Below are positions 42,320 to 53,074 of a DNA stretch of 64,000 nucleotides, piece by piece (position 1 is the stretch's first letter; every line of letters begins with the position of its first letter). Position numbers and translations under genes: made by a program. A model generated the notes under the pieces. That model saw nothing but the letters and a program-made list of their open reading frames with translations, searched no databases and was not told the DNA's origin. This stretch comes from Craspedostauros australis. Its lineage: Eukaryota > Bacillariophyta > Bacillariophyceae > Mastogloiales > Achnanthaceae. The stretch covers positions 1 through 64,000 of the forward strand of contig JAMXDE010000009.1 in NCBI GenBank assembly GCA_026770025.1, in the 5' to 3' direction.

Positions 42320-43585
42320 TCAAGAGCGCCGGCAGCAACCGCAAAGATCAAAGTCGGGACAGAGCTGCTGCTTGCCGCACCAGCAAAGCTGGCAGCAGAG
42401 AATGAAGGACAGTATGAAGACGGCGATCAACGGGGCGGGGCTCGATTGTTCGTCGTAAACATCGAGTTCGTCGCGCGTGCCCGAGCTGCCCGTCCCTTCC
42501 TGCAGCACGATGTCGTCATCCTCCTCGTACGTGCAGGCATGACACGTGAAGGGGCATTGCACCCAAGCCTCGTGATCCCTCTTGCAGTATACATCAACCG
42601 CTTTGTCGCGGATCCAGTCGCAGCGACGGAATCGGTGCCACCAGTCGGTGTACAGGGCACCCGCAAAGTCCCGACAAACATCACCTTCCTCGACCCGGAT
42701 TGGATTGATGGTATCGTCGACGACGACGGGGCATGGGGTGTCGGGATTGGCAGGCGAGGTTTCGAAGCGGCAGATCATGGAGTCGATCCATGGCTTGGCG
42801 TAGGCCGTATCCGCGTACACACCCGCCGTCGTCTGGCTCGCGCATTCTTCACCGAACGACACGACACCGACTTGCAGATCCTCAGCGGGAGTGGTACCCA
42901 GAACCATGAGAGGTCCGCCGGAGTCGCCCTGACAGGAGTCCTGGTTGAGATCCGAGGCGCACACCATGCTCTTGCGATGCAACGCGCCGCGATACTGCTC
43001 GTCGCAGTCCTTGTCATCCACGACCTTGAGCTCCACCTCCTGCAGGAAATCGGCGACAGGGCCGTCCGTGAAGATGGCACCCAAGCCGATGACCGTGACG
43101 GAATCGCCCAAGTCCAGCAGCTCCCGCTTCTCATTGATCTTGAGCACGGCAGGCTCCAAACGCTCCGGCACAGGGTCGATCTGCAGCAACGCGATGTCGT
43201 TGGTCGTCGTCCAGTCGCTGTAGGCAGGATGCGGGATGACGCGCTTGATCTTGGAGACGTGCTCCCCTGTCTCATCCACCGTCAAGGCGCCGACGGAGAC
43301 GGACATGATGGCTTTCTCGCGGTCCGATGGTGCGCAGTGCGCTGCCGTCAGCACGAACTCCTTGTGGATCAGCGAACCGCCGCAGCCGAACGCGCCATTG
43401 AAGTCAAGCCGCACGTAATAGGGATAGCGGTCGGGCTGCACATCGTTGCCGTTGACGATCAGGCTGCGACCAAAAGGGAATTCCTCTGAAGTCTTGCGGC
43501 CGTGCATTGCAGTTGCTGGAGCCGCAGCGAGGACGACGGATGGCGTGGCCAGCGCGGCTGCCGCCGTGAGTATTGAGAGTCTCAT
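42320..43585 (-). CDS. Membrane-anchored trypsin-like serine protease (S1)
   Basis: A 421-residue single-exon protein. Signal peptide residues 1-20 (MRLSILTAAAALATPSVVLA) are followed by a short propeptide and the activation site GRSLIVNGNDV. The catalytic triad is His83 (LTAAHC), Asp130 (NDIALL) and Ser222 (GDSGGP); Asp216 predicts trypsin specificity. After the protease a Cys-rich module (about 310-350; CDWIRDKAVDVYC, CPFTCHAC) resembles a ShKT domain. Then comes an acidic linker, and a transmembrane helix (about 377-397, PLIAVFILSFILCCQLCWC) with a short Cys-rich cytoplasmic tail. This makes it a type I surface protease. The start at 43585 gives the signal peptide; the frame is open to 43744. 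The long plus-strand frame across it is a shadow. Confidence 0.9.
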   Translation of the reverse strand: MRLSILTAAAALATPSVVLAAAPATAMHGRKTSEEFPFGRSLIVNGNDVQPDRYPYYVRLDFNGAFGCGGSLIHKEFVLTAAHCAPSDREKAIMSVSVGALTVDETGEHVSKIKRVIPHPAYSDWTTTNDIALLQIDPVPERLEPAVLKINEKRELLDLGDSVTVIGLGAIFTDGPVADFLQEVELKVVDDKDCDEQYRGALHRKSMVCASDLNQDSCQGDSGGPLMVLGTTPAEDLQVGVVSFGEECASQTTAGVYADTAYAKPWIDSMICRFETSPANPDTPCPVVVDDTINPIRVEEGDVCRDFAGALYTDWWHRFRRCDWIRDKAVDVYCKRDHEAWVQCPFTCHACTYEEDDDIVLQEGTGSSGTRDELDVYDEQSSPAPLIAVFILSFILCCQLCWCGKQQLCPDFDLCGCCRRS

Positions 43586-44337
43586 TGCTTTTGCTTGTGC
43601 TGTGAGTGCTTCAGTGCTGATTTGGGTGTTGCCTTTACCTTTTCTTGTGGAGCAGATATCGTCGTCTCTCTTCACGAGTCCTTTGTGGTTGGTCTCAATG
43701 GTGTTCGTCGTTTTGTTGTGTTTGGTTGTTGCAGCACAGAACAATGATCCTCGTCGTACGTACTTTTGTTGCTTCGATGTCTGTGCCAGTTTTGGATTGT
43801 GAGACGAAATGGCAATCTTGTGTCACCAGAATACCCAAACGTTCCGAAACGCGGGAAAAGTACATTTCCAACACAATCCCACCGTTCGCCAATCCCAGCG
43901 AACTCACGAATCGCCTGCGACATCGATGGCGATACCAGCGAAGACCACGAATCACGCTCACAAGTATTGTTCGTGATTCTATACCTCAGTCATGACTACT
44001 ATGGTCGAATCTGTCGACTTTGTGCACTTCGTTGATTGAACGCACCGAGCCAGTCCCGATCTTCAATGAGCAAGTTTCGAGTGACGTCAAGACGTCGGCA
44101 TCAATTCCACAAACACAAAACGCCTCACACAGATCCAATTGGAGACGATACGACATACACCATTACACCATCAACGAGACATCAGTGTTGTTGCTGCGGT
44201 TCCACACTTCTTGCTTTCGCGTCGATACAGCGACACTTGAGATCGTGTCCTCCAGCCTTACTACTCTGCTCTGCTGTATTCTGCTCTTGACCACGCTTCA
44301 TTCCGCCGCTATCGAAAGGAAGGCTTTGGATATTGCA
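43586..44337. other. Divergent intergenic region
   Basis: Lies between the 5' ends of the membrane protease (-) and the IMPACT-like gene (+), so it should hold both promoters. No motif is assigned. The reading frame of the plus gene is open from 44020, but that part lacks conserved sequence. Confidence 0.45.
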
Positions 44338-45903
44338 ATGAACACAGCTGGTTCAAGCATTGTCGCGGTCACGCTGATGATGATGATGATGATGATGACC
44401 ACGATGACGATGATGGCGCGGACGGCAGCATCCTTTACACCAAGCTGCAGCATGTGCACCGCCAGTCCGAGGAGACTGCAGTTGAGACGGACGATCACGA
44501 CCACGACCATGACCCCTCCCATTCCTCGCTTGGTTCCGAAAGTTCGGACGCCAACGACATCGACATGCCTCTCCATGAGCTCCTCATCCTCCACGGAAGC
44601 GCAGAAGACGCTGGCGGAAGGGTCGCACGTTGCTGAAATGGAAGTCAAGAAGAGCCGCTTCATCGGATACGCAAAGCACGTGGAGGATTGGCAGCAGGCG
44701 CAGGCCTACATCGAGGAGGTCAAACGGGAGCATCCCAAGGGGAGGCACTGGTGCTACGGCTTCGCATGCGGAGTCAATCCGGTGTCCGAACGGTGCTCGG
44801 ATGATGGTGAACCCACAGGGACTGCGGGCGTTCCCATACTCGGTGCGTTGTTGGATGCAGCTGCTTGCATGTGTGCCTGTTCTTGGAGGCAGATGGATGG
44901 GCAGGTGGCTGGGTCGAATGCATGGCTCGAGCGAATAGAACGAGTGGATGAAATGCAAGCACGGCTTCATTCTTTTGATGTGTGTTATTGTACATGAGAA
45001 GTGGGATGGTCTGATACCACGAATTGCGCAAAACGATCATGCCAGCACTACATTGCTGTCGTTCGGAGCTCTTCAGAGCCATCGTATTAACGCTACTTCT
45101 CGTCACTGAATGTTGGTTATGCACCCAACCAGAATTCCATTCATTCAATGCTCTGGCGCGTACAATTCCACACGTGCGCACTTGTCTCACACTCACTGTC
45201 GCTATTTGCGTGCGTTGCTCTTGGCGAACCATTGGCTTGCGACTCTCGTCACGCGCAGGTGCCATCAAAGGGGAAGAGCTGTCGGACGTCGTCTGCGTTG
45301 TGGTGAGGTATTTTGGTAAGTTACGAATGCTCCATCCATCCGTGTTTGTGCGGCATTATTTGATGGTATTCTGCGGGCGCAGGTGAACTGGCACTGCCGC
45401 TGCAGGTGTTGGCGATCGTGAAAGGTTCACGCACTTGATGCGACACTCCTCGAATGCATCAAGTCGTCATGACGGCAATTCTGCGATGCTCTATTCGTCT
45501 TTCTATGACTACGTAACGTTGGATGCTCACCACCCCCATTGGTCTCAACATCTTCGACGCCTGCTGCTCTGTACTGTGCTGTGCCGCACTTCAAACAGGA
45601 GGTATCAAGTTGGGAGCCGGCGGCCTGATTCGAGCCTACGGTGGAGCGGCTCGGTTGGTCCTGCGCGAAGCCCCGGTCGATATCCTCATTCCAAAGTGCT
45701 CGATCCAGGTGAAGGTGGACGGGAGCTACGTTGGCGTGGTCTACGAGTGTGCCGCGAAGGTATCCGGCACGACCAGTTCGGAGGAATATGGTGCGGATGG
45801 TAGTTTGACGGTCACGATCACAGCGGACCTCGAATATCGCGAACGACTCCGAACCTCGCTGACAGACGGGACGAGAGGCAGCGCTCTCATCAACGATTCG
45901 TGA
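44338..45903 (+). CDS. IMPACT/YigZ family (UPF0029) protein, three exons
   Basis: Exons are 44338-44842, 45259-45315 and 45599-45903 (867 nt, 288 residues). All introns are GT-AG in phase 1, and joining restores GTAGVPILGAIKGEEL and VVRYFGGIKLGAGGL, the signature blocks of UPF0029. Earlier comes KKSRFIGYAKHVED and CSDDGEPTGTAG; after it IRAYGGAARLVLREAP. Bacterial YigZ and the IMPACT C-terminal domain share this fold. IMPACT inhibits GCN2 signalling, while YigZ function is unclear. No RWD domain is present, so it is closer to YigZ. The N-terminus has a run of seven Met from an ATG repeat, then TAASFTPS, which could be an organelle-targeting site. The true start among the Met codons cannot be decided. 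Confidence 0.88.
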
Positions 45904-47317
45904 GCCTGAGTCAAGCCAAGGCGGGGATGATGATGGCAGCCATGGGAGTCATTGATATGGTGCGAGGGTGGTGATGATCATGGTCAACGCATAGCCAGAC
46001 CAAACGAGGATTTCATGGCTTGTACAGCGGCGTTCCATGCGATGTATTTTCCCTGTATAGTCCACCACGACTCACATGGCGGACCATCGTTGGTGACAGC
46101 TCAAGTACAAGGCAAAGGACTTGTGCATCGAGCGGGGAATCGCCCACAAGTAGCCAGAAACAATGCTTCAAGCAAAGATGAAGGGTCATTGGCATTACGA
46201 TGAAATCAACCAGCACCCTGGTGACGCGAGACAGAAACACTTTGCCACGATTCAAGTCCATGAAGATGAACATGAGCATGGAAACGAACTCGATCCAGTG
46301 AGTACTCGTCATGATTGCTTCTGGTACCGGTGTTCGAAGGCTGGCACCGTCATTCTGTTGAGGCTCTGTCGAGGCCAGACGTTTGTGCGCTCGATCTGAT
46401 CGCGAGAAGTCCGAGTACAGTATCGTTTTATTCTTCACCAAGACATCTCTTGCTATCTCCTTCCGTTCTGGTGCCTCTTCCAAAATCACACGGATGTATG
46501 TGATACACGAAAGACTGAGGTTAACGAGCATGATGCCCTCCAACGCTCTGCTTGACTCGCGTCGCACCGGTACAAAGAGAGCAGGAGCACCAACACTCGC
46601 ACAAGCAGAAGACAAAGATGGAATCCAATTGAAAGTGGAGAGCAGGCCCATCAGCAAAGGTCAACCATCCCAGCGCTCCGACGACACCATTCTACACACT
46701 CTACCATGCTTGGCATGAAGATGACAGGCCGCGGACGCTTTATCCTCAGAATGCGGTTTCATTCCAAGCAACCTCAAAGGGTGTGGCAGGTCATCAACGA
46801 CGCCGAAGATTCAAGAAGATCTGCGTCAGCAACAGAGTTTACTTTCGTTGGGTCCTCACGAAGGACACGTATAGTACGTACTTAGTAACACATCATCACA
46901 GAATGTCTGGTGACTTCGGCGAGGCAGCTGCACGGATGACGTGTTGTGCACACATTCCGACGCGAAAAGGCACCAATCCTTCACAATCCCCAAAATGAAA
47001 CAACAACACCAGACCAGCCCAAGAGAGTTCAACAAATCCAACAGGCGGTAATCAACAACTTCCAACATCCACGCCCGTGGCAACTATGTAGAACAAGGCA
47101 AACCTCAACTCGGTATCAAGGATCACTCGAAGAGGATTGTTTGGTATCCGTGGCCACGCCATGCACACGTATACGCGCACAGCGGCTATCCGCGTTGTCG
47201 CAGGACCGTAGTTGCCGCCGCACGTCCCCATCACAAACTTCATCATCATCATCACTGCCATCACCATCGTTTCCAACAACAACAGCAAGACCAAACTACG
47301 CTGATAATACTCGTACA
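45904..47317. other. 1.4 kb without a supported gene
   Basis: A minus-strand frame at 46013-46657 has hydrophobic stretches but no motif. The stretch before 47318 is probably the leader and promoter of the GPCR-like gene. Confidence 0.4.
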
Positions 47318-48910
47318 ATGGGGTTCTCCGACAATCAGCAGATTGCACTGGTCGTCTCAGCGGCAGTGGCTGGATCGCTCTCCATCCTGGGATCGTTGGC
47401 AATCCTCTACCTCATCCTGTCAGACTGGGATAACAAGTTCACCAAAGTGAAGTATCGTTTCCTGTTCGGATTGAGCGTGGGCGATATCTTTGCCTCGTCG
47501 GTCTATGTTTTGTGGAATGCACCAGCACCTGCAGACACACCTGGCGTTTGGGGCGCCATGGGAAATGACATGACGTGCTCCGCGTAAGGCTTCTTCTTTC
47601 AGCTCTCGATGGTGGGGACGGTCTACAACGGTGCCCTCTCCCATTTCTTCTACAAGTCCATCTGCCAAGGTATCACTGACGACGACTACTACTACCAAGG
47701 ATGGGAGCTCATGTGGCATCTGTTGGCCGTCGGCTTTCCCTGCATCTCGGCCCTGCTTGGCGTCGCGATGGGCGTCATGAACCATTCCAGTTTTGGATGT
47801 TGGATTGCGCCGCATCCATCCGACTGCGTGCACAACGATGAAGTGGATTGCATCCGTGGGGAGAAAGCCTTCCTCGTGGGATGGTTCTTCGTAGGTATTC
47901 CGTGCCTCATCATCGTTGGAATCATCGCGTACTGCATGTGGAAGATCCAGGTCGAGGTTGGCGAGGCCGCCAGAGCTCATAACGAAGGATCACAATTGGA
48001 ACGGGAAGGCGGTGCTCGTTTCTCGCAGTCCCCACAGCGCAGTGAGAAGTCAGAACAGCCAAAGTCACGGTCAGAGTCCACGAAGACGAAATGGCGAGGA
48101 GGGAAGCAGCATCAAGGAGATCTGGATGAAGCGACGCAGTCAAATGAACAAGGCGATCCCACTATGGAAACTCTCCCACAAAACGAGTCATTCCAGCGAT
48201 TGTCCGCCACATCCAAGACAAGCCACAAACGCGCCTCCGGGAGGGTGAGTATGGATGGATCCGTTGGCTCATATCCGACTCCACAGCCGCAAGCGTCAAC
48301 GCCAGCGACGGCGACTGCTATCATCGACGAACCTTCGAAGTCAGGTACAATCCAACGCCCTGCTACGCACACAAGAGCAGCCCCGCAGATGGATGATCCG
48401 AAAACAACAGACTCAACGTCGCAGTTGCTGACATCATCGTCATGTGCATCCACCTCCGATGGTATCGTCACTGAGAAGCGGTGGTCAGAGTCGGCGGATG
48501 GCGCAAATCGTGCCACAGCTGATGGAAGAAGCAACGCAGACAGCGTCGTGAACCATGCCGCGGATCGGTCTGTGAATGGCGTTCAGCAGCGCGTGGCGGA
48601 GGTTGCGCGGCAGGCCTATTGGTACATCGGCATCTACGTCGCGACGCACATGTTCGGATTCCTCGCCTACAATCTCTACATGAACGGCATCGATCCGCCA
48701 TTCGTCAGCATCTGGCTGTACATCATCTCATGGCCTTTGCAAGGATTTGCCAACTTCTTCGTCTTCATTCGACCGCGCGTCGTCGTCCTCCGAAATCGCT
48801 TTCCTTCACTCTCTCGGACGCGCGCCATGTACCTCGCGCTATTCCGCTACGACGGGATGGTCGACCCTGCATCTGCATCATCTCGCGTAGAAAGCGAGAC
48901 GAGCAAATAG
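47318..48910 (+). pseudogene. Seven-helix cAMP-receptor-like GPCR with one in-frame TAA
   Basis: Reading through a single TAA at 47585-47587 (codon 90) gives a 530-residue seven-helix protein. TM1 is ALVVSAAVAGSLSILGSLAI, TM2 has FLFGLSVGDIFASSVYVLW, TM3 FFFQLSMVGTVYNGALSHFF, TM4 WHLLAVGFPCISALLGVAM, TM5 FLVGWFFVGIPCLIIVGIIA, TM6 WYIGIYVATHMFGFLAYNLY, and TM7 SIWLYIISWPLQGFANFFVF. These fit the slime-mould cAMP-receptor/secretin-like class found in diatoms. A roughly 160-residue Ser/Thr/Asn-rich third cytoplasmic loop separates TM5 and TM6. The stop replaces the expected Gln in a Cys-x-Ala-Gln-Gly-Phe-Phe block (CAA to TAA), with the frame kept on both sides. It may be a null allele, a sequence error, or two separate products. 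Confidence 0.8.
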
Positions 48911-50073
48911 ATGGGCGAGCATCAGAAAGAACAGGACCAGGAACAATTGCGACAACCATGGAGGAAACGGAGGCAACGGCGAAGCGGCGGCGAAATGAAT
49001 GATCACAATGTAATGTTCACACAATCAGCAAGGAAGTCGGTGACAGGAGTGAAGGAGGAGCGGTAGGGAATGTTTCTGACTGTCGCCCGTCCCCTTGGAG
49101 CATGCACCCTTTTGAATTCGTGGTACCGCGACAAACATCACGGGATGCAGCGAACAGATAGGAGAGAAACCAAAGTTAACATTGAAGCCACAACCACCAA
49201 GGAGGTCACAACGCTCTTTCGCAGTATTCTCTCGAAGAGCAAAAGCGACCTAACGCATCGATTGAAACGATCGTGTCTGCGTATCCGCACAAGAGTACTT
49301 TGCAGCAACCAGCTGCAATGCGCTCCGGCTTCCCGAACAACAACAACTTCGTTTTCGGTTCTAGGCGCAGTTTGTCTTTTTAGTTTCTCCGATTTTCGTT
49401 CTCGCTGATCGATGCCATTTGGCATTCATTACATATTCTACCGTATCTCCCTGAAGAGCGAAGCACATTTGGCACGATTGATTGTTCCCAGTCGTGTCAG
49501 TGGTCAATGGCACGTTTGACGTGTTTTTTGTCAACAGTCATCACGCTATAGTCTACCATCTAAAGCTAGGTACAATTTCTGAACTCCGGCTCGGCATCGC
49601 CGCAAACAACAACACCAAGACCGTCCGAACCTTGCGACAGACATTCGAGTGGCAGACGTGTGTGCGCATGTACTTTCTGTCGCAGTACGGTACGAGCACG
49701 ATGATGCCTTGATTGCACCATACTGCTCGCCGTTCACACGGATGGACACAGCCACTCTACTCTCGGAGACGAAGAAGCAAATACGCTCGCACGTGCCCAG
49801 CATCACAAGCAGGCGCATTCTCTGTGACATTGTTCATTTGCAGCATGCAAGATACCACGCTACAATCCATCCACCCGCCCAGCAGAGGAGAATGAGTGCG
49901 ATCGAGCGGAGGATGTTGTTCATGTTTGATGGCTATTCCATTCGCGTTTGCGTTCTCATTGCTGCAGGATGGCTGTTGCAGCTTCAGATGGACGTATACA
50001 TGTACGGGTACTCTGCATCAAATGAACATCACTCCTGTTGTCGTCACCATAATTGATCGATCGTCGCACGGGC
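48911..50073. other. Intergenic, convergent gene ends
   Basis: Lies between the GPCR-like gene (+) and NOT3 (-). Nothing is recognised. Confidence 0.4.
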
Positions 50074-53000
50074 CTATTGCAGCTGATCCTCAAGGTATGA
50101 GTACTCGAAGCGAAAATCCTGTTTGATGCGCGTACACCAACCGGTCTCGTAATCAAAGTACACGTACGTGCCCTGTTCGTATTCATCTGTCGTCACGTTT
50201 GGCTCTTCGTGGCGTTGGAACCACGTCATGTACTTCTTGTGGAATCTCCATGACTGTTTCTTCAGCTCGCGCGCCGCCAGGTACTGTTGGTACGTCCCCT
50301 GAGCGTAGTAGAAGATGAAGAACAAGCAATCCGTGCCCAATTTCTCAAACACGGCAGGGTTTTCAAAGATGCTGGAAGGAGCAGCCGGGTAGCTCGAGTG
50401 CGTGGCGTAGGGATTCTGCGGGGTGTAATGGCGGCCGCGTTCCGAATCCGAACCCGTTGGCATCGTAGCGAACGACTCGTTCAGTGCTTTCAGGTACGAC
50501 GAGGACTGCGTCACAGCTGCAGCCGCGGCCGCCGCTGTATCTGCGTAGTTCGATGCGCCGCCTGGTGCCTGTCCTTTGCCTGTCGCACCAACCATTCCCT
50601 GGGTTGCTGTCGGGTTGATTCCCAGACCAAGACCTCCAAGGCTGGACACAAGTCCCTCGAGTCCAACAGCAGCATTGAGAGCTGCCGCATTGTTTGCACC
50701 TGGCGCAGCACCAATTCCACTGAGCTTGCTTGCTTCCGCGGCCTTCTCCTGTTGCTGTTGTTGCTGTTGCAGTGCCGCGGATGCTTGCTGCTGCTGCTGT
50801 TGCCTCTGTTGTTGTTGCTGCTGCCGTTGTTGCTGTTTTCGCAATGCTTCCTGCTGAGCAGCTACCTGTTGTGCTTGCTGTTGTTGTTGCTTTTGCAGCG
50901 CCTCTTGCTTGGCGGCGGCAGCGGCTGCTGCTGCTTCCTGCTGCTGACGCAAAGCCGCAGCTTCCTCTTGCTGTTTCCTCAACAGCGCTTCCTGCTGGCG
51001 CTGCAATTGCTGCTGGCGCAGTTGTTCTGCCTGTCGAGCCTGTGCATTGAGAACGGAGTTTGTTATGAGCGTGGTTGTAGCGTGCGTATATGCGTGTGTG
51101 TATGCGTGTGTGAGATAGATGGATAGAGAGAAAGAGCAATAGGGTGTATCGTACGTACCCAAGACAGAAGTCAAGTTGTGAGTTGATCATTCGCCATTCC
51201 GTATCAGCGCATGTTGCCAAAGAGCAATCGTAATACTGCATGATCGAAATTGTATGACCACAAAGAATGCTTCACCTGATCACCGATGCTGCGCTGTGAA
51301 CAAACCCAATCACATCGGACAAATGAATCAACGATCATTGCACGCCGACGCACCTTCTGCCGTTCCTTTTCTTGCTGCTCCGATTCTCGTTTCAGGATCG
51401 CCGCCATGGATGTGCCAGAACCGACGTTGCTGGATGCGCTTGCCAGCACGGGTGTCGGACGCGCGGCTGGGATCGTGGTAGGTGTCGGTGTGCTTGAGCT
51501 GGGTCCAGATCGATTCTTGGACGGCGTGCCTGATGCGGCGCTGCTGTTGGAACCCTTGCCTCCGCTGGTGGATGAATCTACGCTCTTGTCATCGTTCGTG
51601 TGGTTGCTGTGCGAGTTGTTGCTGGAATGGCCGCCGCTCTTGGACTTTGTGGTTCGGGCGCGGCCGATGGTGAGGGGGATGATGCTGCTGGTGGACGACT
51701 TCTTGGACTTGCTGCTGGATTTGGAACCCTTGGTGGATGCTTGCGATCCGGATTCCTCCTCCTTGATCTTCTTCGGTTGCTGCGCCACCGTGACTCTGTC
51801 GACATTGACAACGTCCATCTCGTTGAGACCCAGCTCGTCGTACATGTACTCCCCGTCGTACGCCTGCTGGTAGTCCGGGTCTTCGTAGCTTTCCAGGTAG
51901 TACTCGAGCTCGCCCTTAATGTCGGCGGTGTTGACGGTGTCCACCTTGAGTCTGTCGTTCATGACGAGTCGCATGATGCCCTCGAGCTTGTTGACGTGGA
52001 ACTTGTGATTCATGACGTATCCGTTGTACTCCTCGATGATGTGCTTGTTGGTCTTCTTCCCCCTTCCAGAACTGAGCTTCTCGATCTCCACCTCGCGATC
52101 CTCGATGAGCTGGTTGAGCTTGTCCACGAACTCCTGCATCCACTTGCAGGTGTTTCGCTTTGCGATCTCCGACGGATTGAGGCGTTCCGCGCGCGCCAGA
52201 CCTTCCTTGCTGTAGGTCTTGGTCTTGGTGTCCTTCTCGCACACCTTGAACTGCTCCATCTTGGTCTCGATGAGCTTCCTGGCGTCGAGCAGCGGATCCT
52301 TGTCCTTGACATCGGAACTGCTGATCCATGACTTGATCTGATCTCGCAGCCGCTGCAGCTTCTTGATCTCCTTCTTGAGATCAGCCTCGTACTTCTCCTT
52401 CTGGTTCTGCTGCTCAGCAGTGTACACCTTCTCCCAGATCTCATCGAAGAGCTCAACACCCTCGTCGACCTTCTTCATGGTCCGGTCGATCTCGGCTTCA
52501 ATTGTTGATGCCGTTCATTGGTCAATTATGGCATAATACATCACGTTGTAACGTTGTGCAACATCGTGAATTGGAGTGTAGTGCAGTGCAGCGCAGCGCC
52601 GTGAAGTGTTTGTGATTGGTGAAAAGAAAAGACGGGCGTAAATCATGGTGGATGCAACAATTGTGAGTCCAAGAAGCGCACGCGATCAGCCAAACAAAGC
52701 AAAGCATTGCAAGGACGCATCTCGTATGGTAGTCCGAGAGGCGTTAGCATCTGGTGCACCTCACAATGGTCCTTTGTGGGATTTGTTGACACACGCCCAG
52801 AAGTCAACACGCTGCCGTCCAATCACAATCACAATCACATGGAGCGTGCTGAACAGTCTAGCTGTCACGCTGATGCCTTCATCTGATAACGAGACATCCT
52901 TTGGTCAAGTACGGATCTTCCTTCGCACAACTCTCGCACGTCCCTTGCTGGTTTCGTTGCGCAGCCGAGTGCTCCACTCTATTGCGAAGTCGAGCTGGAT

Positions 53001-53074
53001 GGAGAAGGGTGCTAACCACACCTTCAAAACGGTTGGTGGGTGAACTCACTTTGCAGTTTCCTGGCGTTCGACAT
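50074..53074 (-). CDS. NOT3: CCR4-NOT transcription complex subunit 3 (NOT3/NOT5), three exons
   Basis: Exons are 53074-53050 (25 nt), 52495-51354 and 51039-50074, giving 2133 nt and 710 residues. Donors are CAAA|GTGAGT and AAG|GTGCGT; acceptors are TGAAG|CC and CACAG|GCT. The joined N-terminus MSNARKLQTEIDRTMKKVDE matches NOT3 proteins, as do QNQKEKYEADLKKEIKKLQR and RKLIETKMEQFKV (Not3 coiled-coil domain, residues about 1-235). A Ser-rich linker, a poly-Gln/Ala region (about 390-530) and the C-terminal NOT box follow (AARELKKQSWRFHKKYMTWF, YFDYETGWCTRIKQDF). The protein scaffolds the deadenylase complex in the cytoplasm and monitors ribosomes in yeast (Not5). Family length is similar. The Gln repeats are CAG/CAA mixes. 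Confidence 0.95.

Noticed and set aside
42257-43489. 410-codon plus-strand frame
   Set aside because: Antisense to the membrane protease, whose triad and signal peptide are clear.
46013-46657. Minus-strand 214-codon frame with hydrophobic parts
   Set aside because: No motif, unusual composition and no splice or leader support; not enough to call a gene.
47580-47604. 19-nt GT-AG intron that would remove the TAA in the GPCR-like gene
   Set aside because: Removal of 19 nt shifts the frame and destroys helix 3; the conserved reading continues in the original frame.
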